DNA of 64,000 nt from the NCBI GenBank assembly GCA_964396245.1, contig CAYNEO010000013.1:7550-71549 (forward strand), written 5' to 3'. Every line of letters starts with the position of its first letter. The stretch's first letter is position 1. Source of the stretch: CAYNEO01 sp964396245 (GTDB lineage: Bacteria > Zixibacteria > MSB-5A5 > GN15 > FEB-12). Positions 7,790-17,270 of the stretch are shown here, piece by piece. The notes under the pieces were generated by a model. That model was not told where the DNA came from and did not search any database. It saw only the letters and a list, made by a program, of their open reading frames with translations. The translations under genes were made by a program, and so were the position numbers.

Positions 7790-9396
7790 TGGAACGGCGT
7801 TTTGATTTTCTTGTCATCGGCAGCGGCATAGCCGGACTGTTTTACGCGCTCAAGGTGGTCGAGCTGTTCCCCGAGGCGAAGATCGCCGTGGTTACAAAGC
7901 GAGACGAGTCGGACACGAACACTAACAGGGCGCAGGGTGGCATCGCGGCTGTACTGGCGGGAGCCGATTCGTTTGATTCGCATATTCGCGACACGCTCGC
8001 GACCGGGTGTGGTCTGTCGCATCCAGAGGTGGTCGAGACAATTGTCGAGTCGGGACCTTCGGTAGTCCGCGAACTGATTGATTACGGCGTGCAGTTTACG
8101 CGCCAGGGTATCGAGTTTGATCTCGGTCGTGAAGGAGGCCATTCGACCAACCGGGTGGCGCACGCCGCTGATCTCACGGGGCAGGAAATCGAGCGGGCCC
8201 TGCTGGCGGCCTGCCGGTCGCAGAAAAATAATATCCTGCTCCTTCGGAATCATATCGTGCTCGACCTGATAACGTACCACGAGGGCGACAGGGAAATTTG
8301 CGGCGGCGCATTCATCTTTTCAGAAGAAGATCGCTCGTTTGACATGTTCTATGCGCCGGTGACGATGCTGGCCAGCGGCGGACTGGGGCAGGTGTATTTT
8401 CATACATCGAACCCGCTCATCGCTACCGGAGACGGGGTCGCGATAGCGTACCGGGCGGGCGTGCCGGTCGCCAACCTCGAGTTTATCCAGTTTCATCCGA
8501 CGACGCTGTACAGCCCCGGCAGGTTTCCGTTCTTGATCTCGGAGGCGGTTCGGGGCGAAGGCGCCCGGCTTCGTTCGGTGGACGGGCGGTATATCATGGA
8601 AGGCGCCCATGAGTTGAAAGACCTGGCGCCTCGCGACGTGGTTGCGCGGGCTATCGATAAGGAGCTCAAGGAGAGCGGCGAGGAATACGTTTTACTCGAT
8701 ATCAGTCATCGCGAGCCGGAATTCATAAAGAAACGATTTCCGAATATCTACCGCGTGTGTTTGAGATACGGGTTCGACATTACGAAGCGTCCGATTCCCG
8801 TGGTACCGGCGGCCCACTACTCATGCGGCGGCGTTCTGGCCACTATATCCGGTGAGACGGAGCTCCCGGGTCTGTATGCCTCGGGAGAGGTGGCGATGAG
8901 CGGAATGCACGGAGCGAACAGGCTGGCGTCCAACTCGCTTCTCGAGGCGGTGGTGATGTCCGAGCGGGCTTCGAAAGCATCGTACCAGTATTACCGGGAT
9001 ATCGATTTCCCGGAGTCGGTGCCGGTTGACAACTACCTGTATTCTTCACTGAAGTATCCGAGGGACAAGATTCTTATCGCCCATGATCGGCGCGAGCTAA
9101 GACGGGTGATGTCGGACTTTGTCGGGATTGTCCGGACAGAAGAACGGCTGAATCTGGCGCTGGAGAAAGTAGCGCACGTGAGATCAGCGATAGAGGAGTA
9201 CTACTTTGCCACGCCGGCGACATACGCTGTCGTGGAGCTTCGCAATATTGCAACGGTCGCGGAGTTGATTATCAAGTGCGCCCTGTCGCGGAAGGAATCG
9301 CGAGGATTGCACTATATCGAAGATTATCCTGAGCCCGACGACGCGTATCTGCACGATACGGTCATACCGGGCCTGCACAGGGAGACAGTCGCATGA
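7789..9396 (+). CDS. nadB: L-aspartate oxidase
   Basis: The 535-residue flavoprotein oxidises L-aspartate to iminoaspartate, the first step of de novo NAD synthesis. The FAD site is VIGSGIAGLFYALKV. TNRAQGGIAAVL, EGGHSTNRVAHAADLTGQE, FHPTTLY, EAVRGEGARLRS and HYSCGGVLA are NadB/SdhA family blocks. The AHYSCGGV version plus the short C-terminal helical domain favour NadB over a fumarate reductase. No nadA or nadC is next to it. It is translationally coupled to lpxK and guaA. Confidence 0.95.
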   Translation: MERRFDFLVIGSGIAGLFYALKVVELFPEAKIAVVTKRDESDTNTNRAQGGIAAVLAGADSFDSHIRDTLATGCGLSHPEVVETIVESGPSVVRELIDYGVQFTRQGIEFDLGREGGHSTNRVAHAADLTGQEIERALLAACRSQKNNILLLRNHIVLDLITYHEGDREICGGAFIFSEEDRSFDMFYAPVTMLASGGLGQVYFHTSNPLIATGDGVAIAYRAGVPVANLEFIQFHPTTLYSPGRFPFLISEAVRGEGARLRSVDGRYIMEGAHELKDLAPRDVVARAIDKELKESGEEYVLLDISHREPEFIKKRFPNIYRVCLRYGFDITKRPIPVVPAAHYSCGGVLATISGETELPGLYASGEVAMSGMHGANRLASNSLLEAVVMSERASKASYQYYRDIDFPESVPVDNYLYSSLKYPRDKILIAHDRRELRRVMSDFVGIVRTEERLNLALEKVAHVRSAIEEYYFATPATYAVVELRNIATVAELIIKCALSRKESRGLHYIEDYPEPDDAYLHDTVIPGLHRETVA

Positions 9397-10937
9397 CGGC
9401 AACCGGCCATGAAATGATTTTGATTCTCGATTTTGGTTCGCAGTACACGCAGCTTATCGCCCGACGGGTGCGCGAAGAAAACGTGTATTGTGAAATAGCC
9501 CCGTGTACGGTAGACCTGTCTACCTATGCCGATCGCAATATCGCCGGTTATATCCTCTCCGGAGGTCCGTCATCGCTTCGTGATCCCGATGCCCCGCGCG
9601 TGGACCGTTCGTTTTTTGACGTCAAGAAGCCGATTCTGGGGATTTGCTACGGGATGCAACTGCTTGCGGACCTTTTCGGGGGTGAGTTGGTCCGCAGCGA
9701 TAACCGGGAGTACGGTCGGGCGCATTTCACGGTGGGAAAAGAGAGCCCGCTGTTTCACGGTTTCCCGAGCGAGAGCCAGGTCTGGATGTCGCACGGCGAT
9801 TCGATCAAGGCGATGCCGGCAGGATTTGACATTACCGGTTCGACTGATTCTCTCGATATCGCCGCCGTAGCCGACGAACGGCGTCACATCTACGGATTGC
9901 AGTTTCATCCCGAGGTGCATCACACGACGTACGGCAAGAAGATCATCCATAATTTTCTCTTCGATGTTTGCGGCTTGAAAGGGGATTGGACGACTGAATC
10001 GTTTATCGACGATACGATCGGACGGGTTCGGGAACAGGTCGGTGACTCGAAAGTCATACTGGGGATTTCGGGAGGCGTGGATTCGTCGGTGGCGGCGATG
10101 CTGTTGAATCAGGCGCTGGAAGATAAGTTGTATGCGGTTTTCGTAAACAACGGATTACTTCGCAAAAATGAATTCGAGGATGTTTCCCGCCTGCTGGGTA
10201 CGCTGGGGATCAATTTGCGAACGGTGGATGCGTCGGATATGTTTCTCGACCGGCTCGCGGGGGTGGAGGATCCGGAGCAGAAGCGGAAGATTATCGGAAA
10301 CGCATTTATCGATGTATTCGAGGACGAGGCAGAGAAGATCGGGAATATTGAATTTCTCGCACAGGGAACGCTCTATCCCGATGTAATCGAGTCGACATCG
10401 TTCCGGGGACCGTCGGTGACGATCAAGTCGCATCACAACGTGGGCGGGCTGAAAGAGCGGATGAAGCTCAAACTGATCGAACCGTTGCGCGAGTTGTTCA
10501 AGGATGAAGTCCGGGTGCTGGGACGGACGCTGGGTCTTCCGGACGACTTCATCATGCGACATCCGTTTCCGGGTCCGGGGCTGGCGGTTCGGATTCTGGG
10601 CAGTGTCACGAAGGAGCGGTGCGATCTGCTTCGGGAAGCCGACGCCATCTTTATCGAGGAATTGCACCGGAATTTCATATACGATGATATCTGGCAGGCG
10701 TTCACGGTCCTGCTCCCGGTGAAGGCGGTCGGGGTTATGGGTGATGATCGGACGTACGAGAATGTCGTCGCGCTTCGCGCGGTGACATCGGTTGACGGCA
10801 TGACTGCTGACTGGGCGCAAATCGACTATGATATCCTGGCTCACATTTCAAATCGAATCATACGCGAGGTCAAGGGAGTCAATCGCGTAACATACGATAT
10901 ATCGTCGAAGCCGCCGGCGACGATAGAGTGGGAATAA
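9393..10937 (+). CDS. guaA: GMP synthase (glutamine-hydrolysing)
   Basis: The 514-residue enzyme converts XMP to GMP with glutamine as nitrogen donor. The N-terminal class I amidotransferase has LSGGPSSL, the nucleophile block ILGICYGMQLLA and LQFHPEVHHT. The ATP-pyrophosphatase part has the PP-loop SGGVDSSVAA (about residue 225). The C-terminal dimerisation block ends in the typical KPPATIEWE. ATG overlaps the nadB stop by four bases. It is the last gene of the run that begins with lpxC-fabZ. Confidence 0.97.
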   Translation: MTATGHEMILILDFGSQYTQLIARRVREENVYCEIAPCTVDLSTYADRNIAGYILSGGPSSLRDPDAPRVDRSFFDVKKPILGICYGMQLLADLFGGELVRSDNREYGRAHFTVGKESPLFHGFPSESQVWMSHGDSIKAMPAGFDITGSTDSLDIAAVADERRHIYGLQFHPEVHHTTYGKKIIHNFLFDVCGLKGDWTTESFIDDTIGRVREQVGDSKVILGISGGVDSSVAAMLLNQALEDKLYAVFVNNGLLRKNEFEDVSRLLGTLGINLRTVDASDMFLDRLAGVEDPEQKRKIIGNAFIDVFEDEAEKIGNIEFLAQGTLYPDVIESTSFRGPSVTIKSHHNVGGLKERMKLKLIEPLRELFKDEVRVLGRTLGLPDDFIMRHPFPGPGLAVRILGSVTKERCDLLREADAIFIEELHRNFIYDDIWQAFTVLLPVKAVGVMGDDRTYENVVALRAVTSVDGMTADWAQIDYDILAHISNRIIREVKGVNRVTYDISSKPPATIEWE

Positions 10938-10997
10938 GCCGGCGACACAAGCAGTGAGCACATTCAAACGTATAGTGTACGACAGCGGACCCCTTCA

Positions 10998-11825
10998 ATG
11001 AGATTGGCGCGCATGCTTGGATGGCTTTTCGGCATAGTTCTCTTCATTTTTATCGCCCTGCTTGTCTTTTTGTATCTCAATCAGGGCCGAATGGTATTCG
11101 TGCCGTCGGAGCAACTCGTCGTATCGCCCGGAGAGGTCGGATTTGACTTCGAGAATGTGTATATCACGGTCGAGCCGGGCGTGACATTGCATGGGTGGTA
11201 TTTCCCGGTTGAAAACAGCAAGAAAACGATTCTATTCTGTCACGGAAACGCGGGGAATATCTCTCATCGGTTGGAGACGGTGAAATTCCTTGTCGATCTG
11301 GGCGCCAATGTCATGTTGTTCGATTACCGGGGATACGGCAATTCGACGGGGAAACCCAGTGAAGAAGGAGTGTACGCCGATGCCGAGGCGGTCTATCGCT
11401 GGCTGCGCGAGACCAAGAAGGTGGCCGCTGCAGATATTGTCATTTTCGGCCGGTCTCTCGGCGGGGCGGTCGGTATCGAGCTTGCCACGCGGGTGCCGTG
11501 CGGCGGGGTAATTGTGGAGTCATCGTTCACATCGATGGTCGACATGGGAAAGAAGATGTTTCCTTTTGTCCCGGTCGGGGGTCTTCTGCACTACAAGTTT
11601 GAATCCCTGGACAAAATCGGGAAATTGAGCTGTCCGGTGTTGGTAGCGCACTCGCCGGACGATGATTTGATTCCTTATGAGATGGGTCGCCGCCTGTTCG
11701 AGGCGGCGCATGAGCCGAAGCAGTTTGTGAAGTTGGAGGGCGGGCACAACGAGCTTCAGTATTTCAACAGCCAGACATATATTGATGCTGTGAGCGGTAT
11801 CATCTTTGGCCTTTCAAAGACGTGA
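10998..11825 (+). CDS. Membrane-anchored alpha/beta hydrolase
   Basis: A 275-residue protein with one N-terminal transmembrane helix (about residues 9-28) and an alpha/beta hydrolase domain outside or at the membrane. ILFCHGNAGNISHR forms the oxyanion region and IFGRSLGGAVG carries the nucleophile serine. SPDDDLIPYEMG gives the acid, and GGHNEL the histidine. This resembles the BEM46/YqkD-type family of uncertain substrate. It sits 60 bases after guaA and is followed by a terminator. Confidence 0.88.
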   Translation: MRLARMLGWLFGIVLFIFIALLVFLYLNQGRMVFVPSEQLVVSPGEVGFDFENVYITVEPGVTLHGWYFPVENSKKTILFCHGNAGNISHRLETVKFLVDLGANVMLFDYRGYGNSTGKPSEEGVYADAEAVYRWLRETKKVAAADIVIFGRSLGGAVGIELATRVPCGGVIVESSFTSMVDMGKKMFPFVPVGGLLHYKFESLDKIGKLSCPVLVAHSPDDDLIPYEMGRRLFEAAHEPKQFVKLEGGHNELQYFNSQTYIDAVSGIIFGLSKT

Positions 11826-11857
11826 CCAAACCGGTCAACATTAGGTGATAATCGCGG

Positions 11858-11884
11858 GAAAAGGCCTGATAATTGCGCCTTTTC
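11858..11884 (+). terminator. Terminator-like hairpin after hydrolase gene
   Basis: GAAAAGGC and GCCTTTTC form an eight-base-pair stem with an 11-base loop ending in a short T run. Confidence 0.5.
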
Positions 11885-11902
11885 ATGGACCGTCTAAAAC
11901 GT

Positions 11903-11931
11903 TTGACAACACGGAACAAAGGGTGTATTTT
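11903..11931 (+). promoter_or_regulatory. Sigma-70-like promoter for polyprenyl synthase
   Basis: A perfect TTGACA -35 box (11903-11908) and a TATTTT -10 box (11926-11931) are 17 bases apart, 35 bases upstream of the start codon. Confidence 0.7.
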
Positions 11932-11966
11932 CACTGTTCGTTCTAGACAACGGTTGCTGTTTTAGT

Positions 11967-12950
11967 ATGGCCGATAATAAGATACAAGAATACACCGAAT
12001 CAGTCTCGCCGGACCTTCAGCAGTTCGACGCCAAGCTTACCGATTATTTGAGAGGCGACTCACCTCTCATAACTTCAATTGCCCGTCACCTCCTGAAATC
12101 ACGCGGAAAACGGATACGCCCGGCGATGCTGTTCCTTTCGTCGCGGGCGGCCGACAACTTCACGGAGTTTACGGTCGACGCCTCGCTGGCAATTGAGTTG
12201 ATTCACACGGCGACGTTGCTTCACGACGACGTGGTCGACGAATCCGAACTTCGCCGGGGACAGGAAACAGTCAACGCCAAGTGGACCAACCTGATATCCG
12301 TGCTCATGGGTGACTACCTGTTCGCCAAGGCATTTCGGATCATGGTGGATACCGGCTCGATTGAATTGGTCAAGGCGATTTCATATGCGACTGAGCGGGT
12401 GTCGGTAGGGGAGTTGCGGCAGATTGAAGAGATCGGCAATTATGCGCTCTCGGAAGAGGAATACCTTGATATCATCGCCAACAAGACAGCGTCGTTGTTC
12501 TCCGTGTCGTGTGAAACGGGACCGATTCTGAAGCGGCGGGTGGACGGTGAGCGCCGGCGGTTCGCCGATTTTGGCGAGAAGATAGGGATTGCCTTTCAGA
12601 TCGCCGATGACCTGCTGGATTTTGTCGGCGACCCCGAGTTGACCGGTAAAGAGCCGGGCAATGATGTCCTGACCGGCAAGGTGACGCTTCCGCTGATATA
12701 TTCGCTTGGCAAGGTGTCCAAGGCGAGTTCGAGAGAGATTATCAAGCGCCTGAAATCCAACGGGGACAATCAGGATTCGTTCAAGATCGTCTATGATTTC
12801 ATCAACGAAACGGGCGGTCTGGATTATGCCTACCGGCGTGCGCGGGAGATCAGTCAGCAGGGCCTTGAATCGGTCGGCCCGCTTGAACCATCGGTGTACT
12901 CCGAATCCCTGTCCAGCATAGTGCAGTTCACGGTGGCACGGGCTTCGTGA
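11967..12950 (+). CDS. Polyprenyl diphosphate synthase (trans, long-chain)
   Basis: A 327-residue all-helical prenyltransferase that extends isoprenyl diphosphate chains, probably for the quinone side chain. The first aspartate-rich motif is LLHDDVVDESELRRG and the second is IADDLLDFVGDPELTGK. The residues just before the first motif are small (HTATL), which in this family allows long products. Exact chain length cannot be read from sequence. Its own promoter stands directly upstream. No Shine-Dalgarno sequence is obvious. IspB- or HepT-like names are possible. Confidence 0.92.
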   Translation: MADNKIQEYTESVSPDLQQFDAKLTDYLRGDSPLITSIARHLLKSRGKRIRPAMLFLSSRAADNFTEFTVDASLAIELIHTATLLHDDVVDESELRRGQETVNAKWTNLISVLMGDYLFAKAFRIMVDTGSIELVKAISYATERVSVGELRQIEEIGNYALSEEEYLDIIANKTASLFSVSCETGPILKRRVDGERRRFADFGEKIGIAFQIADDLLDFVGDPELTGKEPGNDVLTGKVTLPLIYSLGKVSKASSREIIKRLKSNGDNQDSFKIVYDFINETGGLDYAYRRAREISQQGLESVGPLEPSVYSESLSSIVQFTVARAS

Positions 12951-13042
12951 ACCGTTCAAAGCTTTGCGGGGTTGTTGCCCCGGTAGATTTCACCACACCT
13001 TCTCCCTAAACTTATCGATTTCTTCAGGGTATAAGCGAGAAG

Positions 13043-15214
13043 ATGCTAGGCTACAAAGATATCTCAATACATTTCCTGACCGGGACTCCCTGGCTCGACT
13101 GGCTGGCGCTGATTGTGCTGGTGGGGCTGGCGGTCTTTCTGTATCGGCGGACCAATCCGCCCGTACCCCGGTATCTCAAAATCATTCTATTCGGGCTGCG
13201 TACTGTCGCTGTCCTGGCGCTCATCGGAGCCTTGCTGGAGCCGGTGATCAGCTACAGCCGTGAGTTTGAACGAAACAAGCGTGTGTCAGTTGTTCTCGAC
13301 GCATCGTCGAGCATGGACAGGATCGAGAACGGCAAGACGCGCCGCGTACGGCAGGATTCGTTGCTGTCGTCGCAGGCATACGACGACCTCCGGTCCTCGG
13401 CGGACGTGGAGAGTTACTTTTTCGGCGCCGACATCGCACCTTCGCGCGATCAGGTGAATATCGATCAGACTGCGATGGGAGACGCCCTGTACGATTTACA
13501 TCAGGCGGAAATGGCCGACCCCGCCGATTACTGGCTTCTGGTTTCCGACGGTAACTCGAATGCCGGTCGTGACGTTGATGACGCTATCGGGGCCGGTTCG
13601 GCGCCGGTGATCAGCGTGAACATTGCAACGGACATCGGCAATTTCGATATCGGATTGGAGGACGTCCAGTACAATACGGTTGTGTTTGTCGGGCAGCCGA
13701 CTGAAATACAGGTGCAGTTGAACTGGCACAATGCGGCCGGCAAGGTCGCCCGGGTGGAGTTGCTGGACAGAGACAGGGTGGTTGCCGGCGGTACGCTGTC
13801 GATAGACCAGGAAGCCGGATTCGGAGAGGTGTCGTTGAAGTATGTCCCGTCCGAGCCGGGCCAGAAACTGCTGCAGGTCAGAATTCCGGGCCTTGACAAC
13901 GAAGAAACGACTTCGAACAATTCTCGCACGATAGCCCTGAAGGTGTTGAAAAGCCGGATCAACGTGTTGCTGGTAACCGACCGGCCTGATTACGAAGTCG
14001 GTTTCCTGAGCCGATACCTTCGGCAGTCGGACAAGTACGACATGGAGCTCAAGGTCCTGGGCGGTAAGGCGGGGAATCTCGCGGGCAGCTTCCCGGACCG
14101 CCAGACGGAGTTGAACCGTTACGATCTTGTGATTCTTCATGATCCTGACCCGCAACTTCTTTCCGGAAGAGACGGCATAATCAAGTCGTACCTGTCGGAG
14201 AAGGGCGGCGCTATCTGGGTGATGATGGGGCTGCAGTTTGCCTCGCGCGGTCCGGTGGAGTGGTTTGATCGTCTTTTGCCGTTCTACCAGTCCCACCGCC
14301 AGCCGATTCAATACGGAGAATTCCGGGGCGAACCGTCGGAAAGCGAACTTTTCCATCCGGCCGTGCGGCTGGCGGATGACCGGACGAGCATACGTGAGAC
14401 ATGGGAATCGCTGCCGCCGTTTCGGTCGCTGGTGTACTGCGATGTCATCGATTCGCAGGGTGTCGTACTCGCCTATGGCGAAGCCGGCAATCGGTTGGGG
14501 CAGAAACCGCCGATTCTTGGGTACAAGCGCTTCGGACCGGGTAAGTTGATCGCCTCGGCGGCAGGTCCGTTCTGGTACTGGGGATTTGCGAATCTCGGGT
14601 TCGGTGAAGATGACAGCCACTATGGGGACTTCCTGGAAGGTGTGATCAGCTGGCTGACGGTACGGGAGGATTTTGATCCGGTCCGCATTTCCCCGACGAA
14701 GGAAGTCTTCAATCGCGGCGAGTCGGTTCAGTTCGATGCTGTTGCTTTCGATCAGGGCTTCCGACCAATTCCCGGGGTGACCGGATCGGTATCGCTACAG
14801 GGGGAGCAGGCATCGGATCAATTCGAGGCTGACCTGATCGATAAAGGCGAGGGGAAATTCACCGCCGAATTCTCAAAAATTCCGCCGGGTAAGTACACGT
14901 GGCGCGGCAAGCTGGAGAAGGACGGGCGGACGCTGAAACAGAGCGACGGAGTTATCCAGATCGAGATGTTCTCTCTGGAGGAATATGATCAGAGCGGCGA
15001 CCCGGCGACCCTGATGACCGTGTCGCGGAAATCCGGGGGCGGTTATTTCACCTTTAACCAATTCGACGATGCGATCAGGGCGATAAACACCGAACCGATA
15101 GCGGAGTCGATCGCCGGTGAATTCAGTCTCTGGGGGAGATTCTGGCTGCTGGCTATCTTCATTCTGGCGCTGGCAAGCGAATGGGTGATTCGCAAGGCCA
15201 ACAATCTTCTGTAA
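13043..15214 (+). CDS. Membrane protein with von Willebrand factor A-like domain
   Basis: A 723-residue protein with two N-terminal transmembrane helices (about residues 18-36 and 48-68) and one at the very C-terminus (about 698-715). Residues from about 80 look like a vWA domain: VVLDASSSMD carries the DxSxS metal-ion site and LLVSDGNSNAG follows. The middle (YDLVILHDPDPQLL to GGAIWVMMG) looks like the glutamine-amidotransferase-like fold often found in such proteins. The C-terminal third is predicted beta-sandwich. The function is unknown. Proteins of this layout are common in Planctomycetes and FCB genomes, often beside BatA-type genes, but none is here. Confidence 0.75.
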   Translation: MLGYKDISIHFLTGTPWLDWLALIVLVGLAVFLYRRTNPPVPRYLKIILFGLRTVAVLALIGALLEPVISYSREFERNKRVSVVLDASSSMDRIENGKTRRVRQDSLLSSQAYDDLRSSADVESYFFGADIAPSRDQVNIDQTAMGDALYDLHQAEMADPADYWLLVSDGNSNAGRDVDDAIGAGSAPVISVNIATDIGNFDIGLEDVQYNTVVFVGQPTEIQVQLNWHNAAGKVARVELLDRDRVVAGGTLSIDQEAGFGEVSLKYVPSEPGQKLLQVRIPGLDNEETTSNNSRTIALKVLKSRINVLLVTDRPDYEVGFLSRYLRQSDKYDMELKVLGGKAGNLAGSFPDRQTELNRYDLVILHDPDPQLLSGRDGIIKSYLSEKGGAIWVMMGLQFASRGPVEWFDRLLPFYQSHRQPIQYGEFRGEPSESELFHPAVRLADDRTSIRETWESLPPFRSLVYCDVIDSQGVVLAYGEAGNRLGQKPPILGYKRFGPGKLIASAAGPFWYWGFANLGFGEDDSHYGDFLEGVISWLTVREDFDPVRISPTKEVFNRGESVQFDAVAFDQGFRPIPGVTGSVSLQGEQASDQFEADLIDKGEGKFTAEFSKIPPGKYTWRGKLEKDGRTLKQSDGVIQIEMFSLEEYDQSGDPATLMTVSRKSGGGYFTFNQFDDAIRAINTEPIAESIAGEFSLWGRFWLLAIFILALASEWVIRKANNLL

Positions 15215-15316
15215 ACCATTGTTTTGGATGACACCTTCTTCACAGGGTGCTAATCGGTATTTGCCGACCGCACGGTGTTATACGTGCGCTATGAAGAAAA
15301 ATGCGAACATTTGCTA

Positions 15317-15344
15317 TTGTGTTGGAGAGTTCTTAGACTATATT
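15317..15344 (+). promoter_or_regulatory. Candidate promoter upstream of saccharopine dehydrogenase-like gene
   Basis: TTGTGT (15317-15322) and TATATT (15339-15344) are 16 bases apart, 39 bases before the start codon. The surrounding sequence is AT-rich. Confidence 0.5.
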
Positions 15345-15383
15345 CGCGCACAATATATGAGATGAAACGAGAGGTTTGAGGAT

Positions 15384-16532
15384 ATGAAAATTGCAGTTAT
15401 CGGAGCGGGGCTGATGGGTCGCGCCGCGATATATGATCTGGCACGCAATCCCGACGTCGAACAGGTGGGCGTCTTTGATATTGATCCGCAGCTCGCCAGG
15501 GAAATCGGCGAAGCATTCGGCAGTGGCAAGGCGACTTCGGATCGTCTCGACGCCGGAGACGAGCAGAAGGCTGCCGAAGTGATGAGCGGATTCGATGCCG
15601 CGATTTCCTGCGTGACGTACAAGTACAATCCCGGCCTGGCGCGCGCGGCGATCACGGCCGGATGTCATTTTGTCGATCTGGGAGGCAACAACGACGCCGT
15701 AGCTTCGGAGTTGGAAATGGACGCCGACGCCGAGAAGGCGGGGATTATCGCCATTCCGGATTGCGGTCTGGCGCCGGGCATGGTGGCCGTGCTGGTGGCG
15801 GACGGAGTCAGCAAGATGGACAAGGTCTCATCGGTACAGATACGCGTGGGCGGGTTACCGCAGGCGCCTCGGCCGCCGCTGAATTACCAGATGGTTTTTT
15901 CCGCCGAGGGGTTGATCAACGAATACTGGGAACCGTGTGTGATTCTCGAGGACGGCAAGAAGAAGATCGTCAACCCGATGACGGGAGTTGAGGAACTGGA
16001 GTTCGACGGAATCGGGAAACTGGAAGCGTTCTTTACATCGGGCGGAACATCAACTCTTCCGGATACATACGAGGGAAAGATCGATCATCTCGATTACAAG
16101 ACCATTCGGTATCCCGGGCATTGCCAGATGTTTCGGCCGATGCTCGATATCGGTCTGGCAAGCCGCACGCCGTTGTTGATCAACGGCGTTCAGGTAGAGC
16201 CGCGCGCGGTGCTCAAGGCGGTGCTCCAGAAAAACCTGAGCCACGACAGTCCGGATCTGGTCCTGGTGCGGGTAACTGTCGAAGGCGAAAAGGACGGCTC
16301 CCGGGCAAAAATAACTTACGAGATTATCGACCGGCAGGACCGTCAGTCGGGTCTGACGGCCATGATGCGCATGACCGCCTTCCCGGCGGCTATCATAGCG
16401 TGGATGCAGGCGGCGGGAATGGTTGATGTTCGCGGGGTGAAACCGCAGGAAGTCGCGATCAAACCGTCGGTGTTCATTCCTCAACTGAAAAAGCGCGGCA
16501 TCAATCTGGCTGTCAAGGAAGAGAAGCTGTAG
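15384..16532 (+). CDS. Saccharopine dehydrogenase-like NAD(P)-dependent oxidoreductase
   Basis: A 382-residue enzyme. The N-terminal Rossmann fold begins IAVIGAGLMGRAAIYDLA, and the acidic residue at the end of strand 2 (FDIDP) suggests NAD use. GGNNDAV, PDCGLAPGMV and the long alpha/beta C-terminal domain match the saccharopine dehydrogenase/lysine 6-dehydrogenase group. The substrate is likely an amino acid or its condensation product, but this cannot be settled from sequence. It has a strong GAGGTTTGAGGAT ribosome binding region. It converges on the pseudopilin cluster with a three-base gap and no visible terminator. Confidence 0.85.
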   Translation: MKIAVIGAGLMGRAAIYDLARNPDVEQVGVFDIDPQLAREIGEAFGSGKATSDRLDAGDEQKAAEVMSGFDAAISCVTYKYNPGLARAAITAGCHFVDLGGNNDAVASELEMDADAEKAGIIAIPDCGLAPGMVAVLVADGVSKMDKVSSVQIRVGGLPQAPRPPLNYQMVFSAEGLINEYWEPCVILEDGKKKIVNPMTGVEELEFDGIGKLEAFFTSGGTSTLPDTYEGKIDHLDYKTIRYPGHCQMFRPMLDIGLASRTPLLINGVQVEPRAVLKAVLQKNLSHDSPDLVLVRVTVEGEKDGSRAKITYEIIDRQDRQSGLTAMMRMTAFPAAIIAWMQAAGMVDVRGVKPQEVAIKPSVFIPQLKKRGINLAVKEEKL

Positions 16533-16535
16533 GGA

Positions 16536-17270
16536 TTACCACAGATCGGCCGGTGAGACAAGATCGAGAACGGCCGTTTTGCCGGGAAGAACAGCGACTG
16601 TGCAGGTCATGGTATCGCTGTCGGGGAGATAGATGATTCGCAGGACATGATTGCCCGCCGGTATTCCAACAAAGCTGAAATTTCCGGCAGGGGACGGGTT
16701 GGTCGAGGCGGTGGTCATCGAACCGGAGCCGTCGGGATACACGAGTTGAGCCAGGATGGAATCGCAATAGTCGTTTCCGGGCGGCGTGCCGTCGGCGTTT
16801 CGGAAAATTCCTGAGACGGTGTTGGACAGGAGCAGGGAGGGGTCGCTCGCGATTACTTTTTCAATGTTCCCGCCGGAACCGGTCGAACGAATAACAATCC
16901 CCGTGTACATATAGAGCGCCTGCCACGCATCGCGTTTGAAATCATCCCCCGACATTCCGGGGTCGATATATGGACCATCCCATGTGGCGTATCCGCCCGG
17001 ATTTTGCACGAGGGCGTCGAGGCTGGGCGGTAGCGAGCCGACATCGCCGACATATCCGAAATCGGAACGACTGTTCGACGAGTATAGATTCGGGTTGCCG
17101 GCGACGGCCCACGCGAGTTGATCGAGTTCGGCTTTTGTCTGTTCGTATTTGGCGGTTTCGATAGACGGTCCCATTTCTCGTATGGCGACAGTGGCGATGA
17201 TGCCAAGAATCAGGATTACGATCACGAGCTCGATGAGCGTGAAGCCACAATTTTGCCGCCGGCGTCTCAT
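16536..17270 (-). CDS. GspG-like pseudopilin with C-terminal beta-sandwich domain (fourth of cluster)
   Basis: A 244-residue protein. The leader MRRRRQNCG is followed by FTLIELVIVILILGII, a textbook type IV prepilin N-terminus with cleavage after Gly and Glu at +5. Residues of about 45-115 keep the family core of this cluster (DFGYVGDVG, LVQNPGGYATW, GPYIDPG, KRDAWQALYMYTG), related to the GPY...DPWG..Y part of GspG. The last 100 residues resemble a carboxypeptidase-regulatory-like repeat (PPGNDYCDS to IPAGNHVLRIIYLPDSDTM). ATG at 17270 overlaps the upstream stop by four bases, so that start is preferred to the GTG at 17276. Confidence 0.85.
   Translation of the reverse strand: MRRRRQNCGFTLIELVIVILILGIIATVAIREMGPSIETAKYEQTKAELDQLAWAVAGNPNLYSSNSRSDFGYVGDVGSLPPSLDALVQNPGGYATWDGPYIDPGMSGDDFKRDAWQALYMYTGIVIRSTGSGGNIEKVIASDPSLLLSNTVSGIFRNADGTPPGNDYCDSILAQLVYPDGSGSMTTASTNPSPAGNFSFVGIPAGNHVLRIIYLPDSDTMTCTVAVLPGKTAVLDLVSPADLW

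Noticed and set aside
13496..14620. 374-codon antisense open frame within the vWA protein gene
   Set aside because: Long antisense frames are common opposite GC-rich genes. This one is Arg/His/Gln-rich with no motif, and the plus-strand gene is clearly real.
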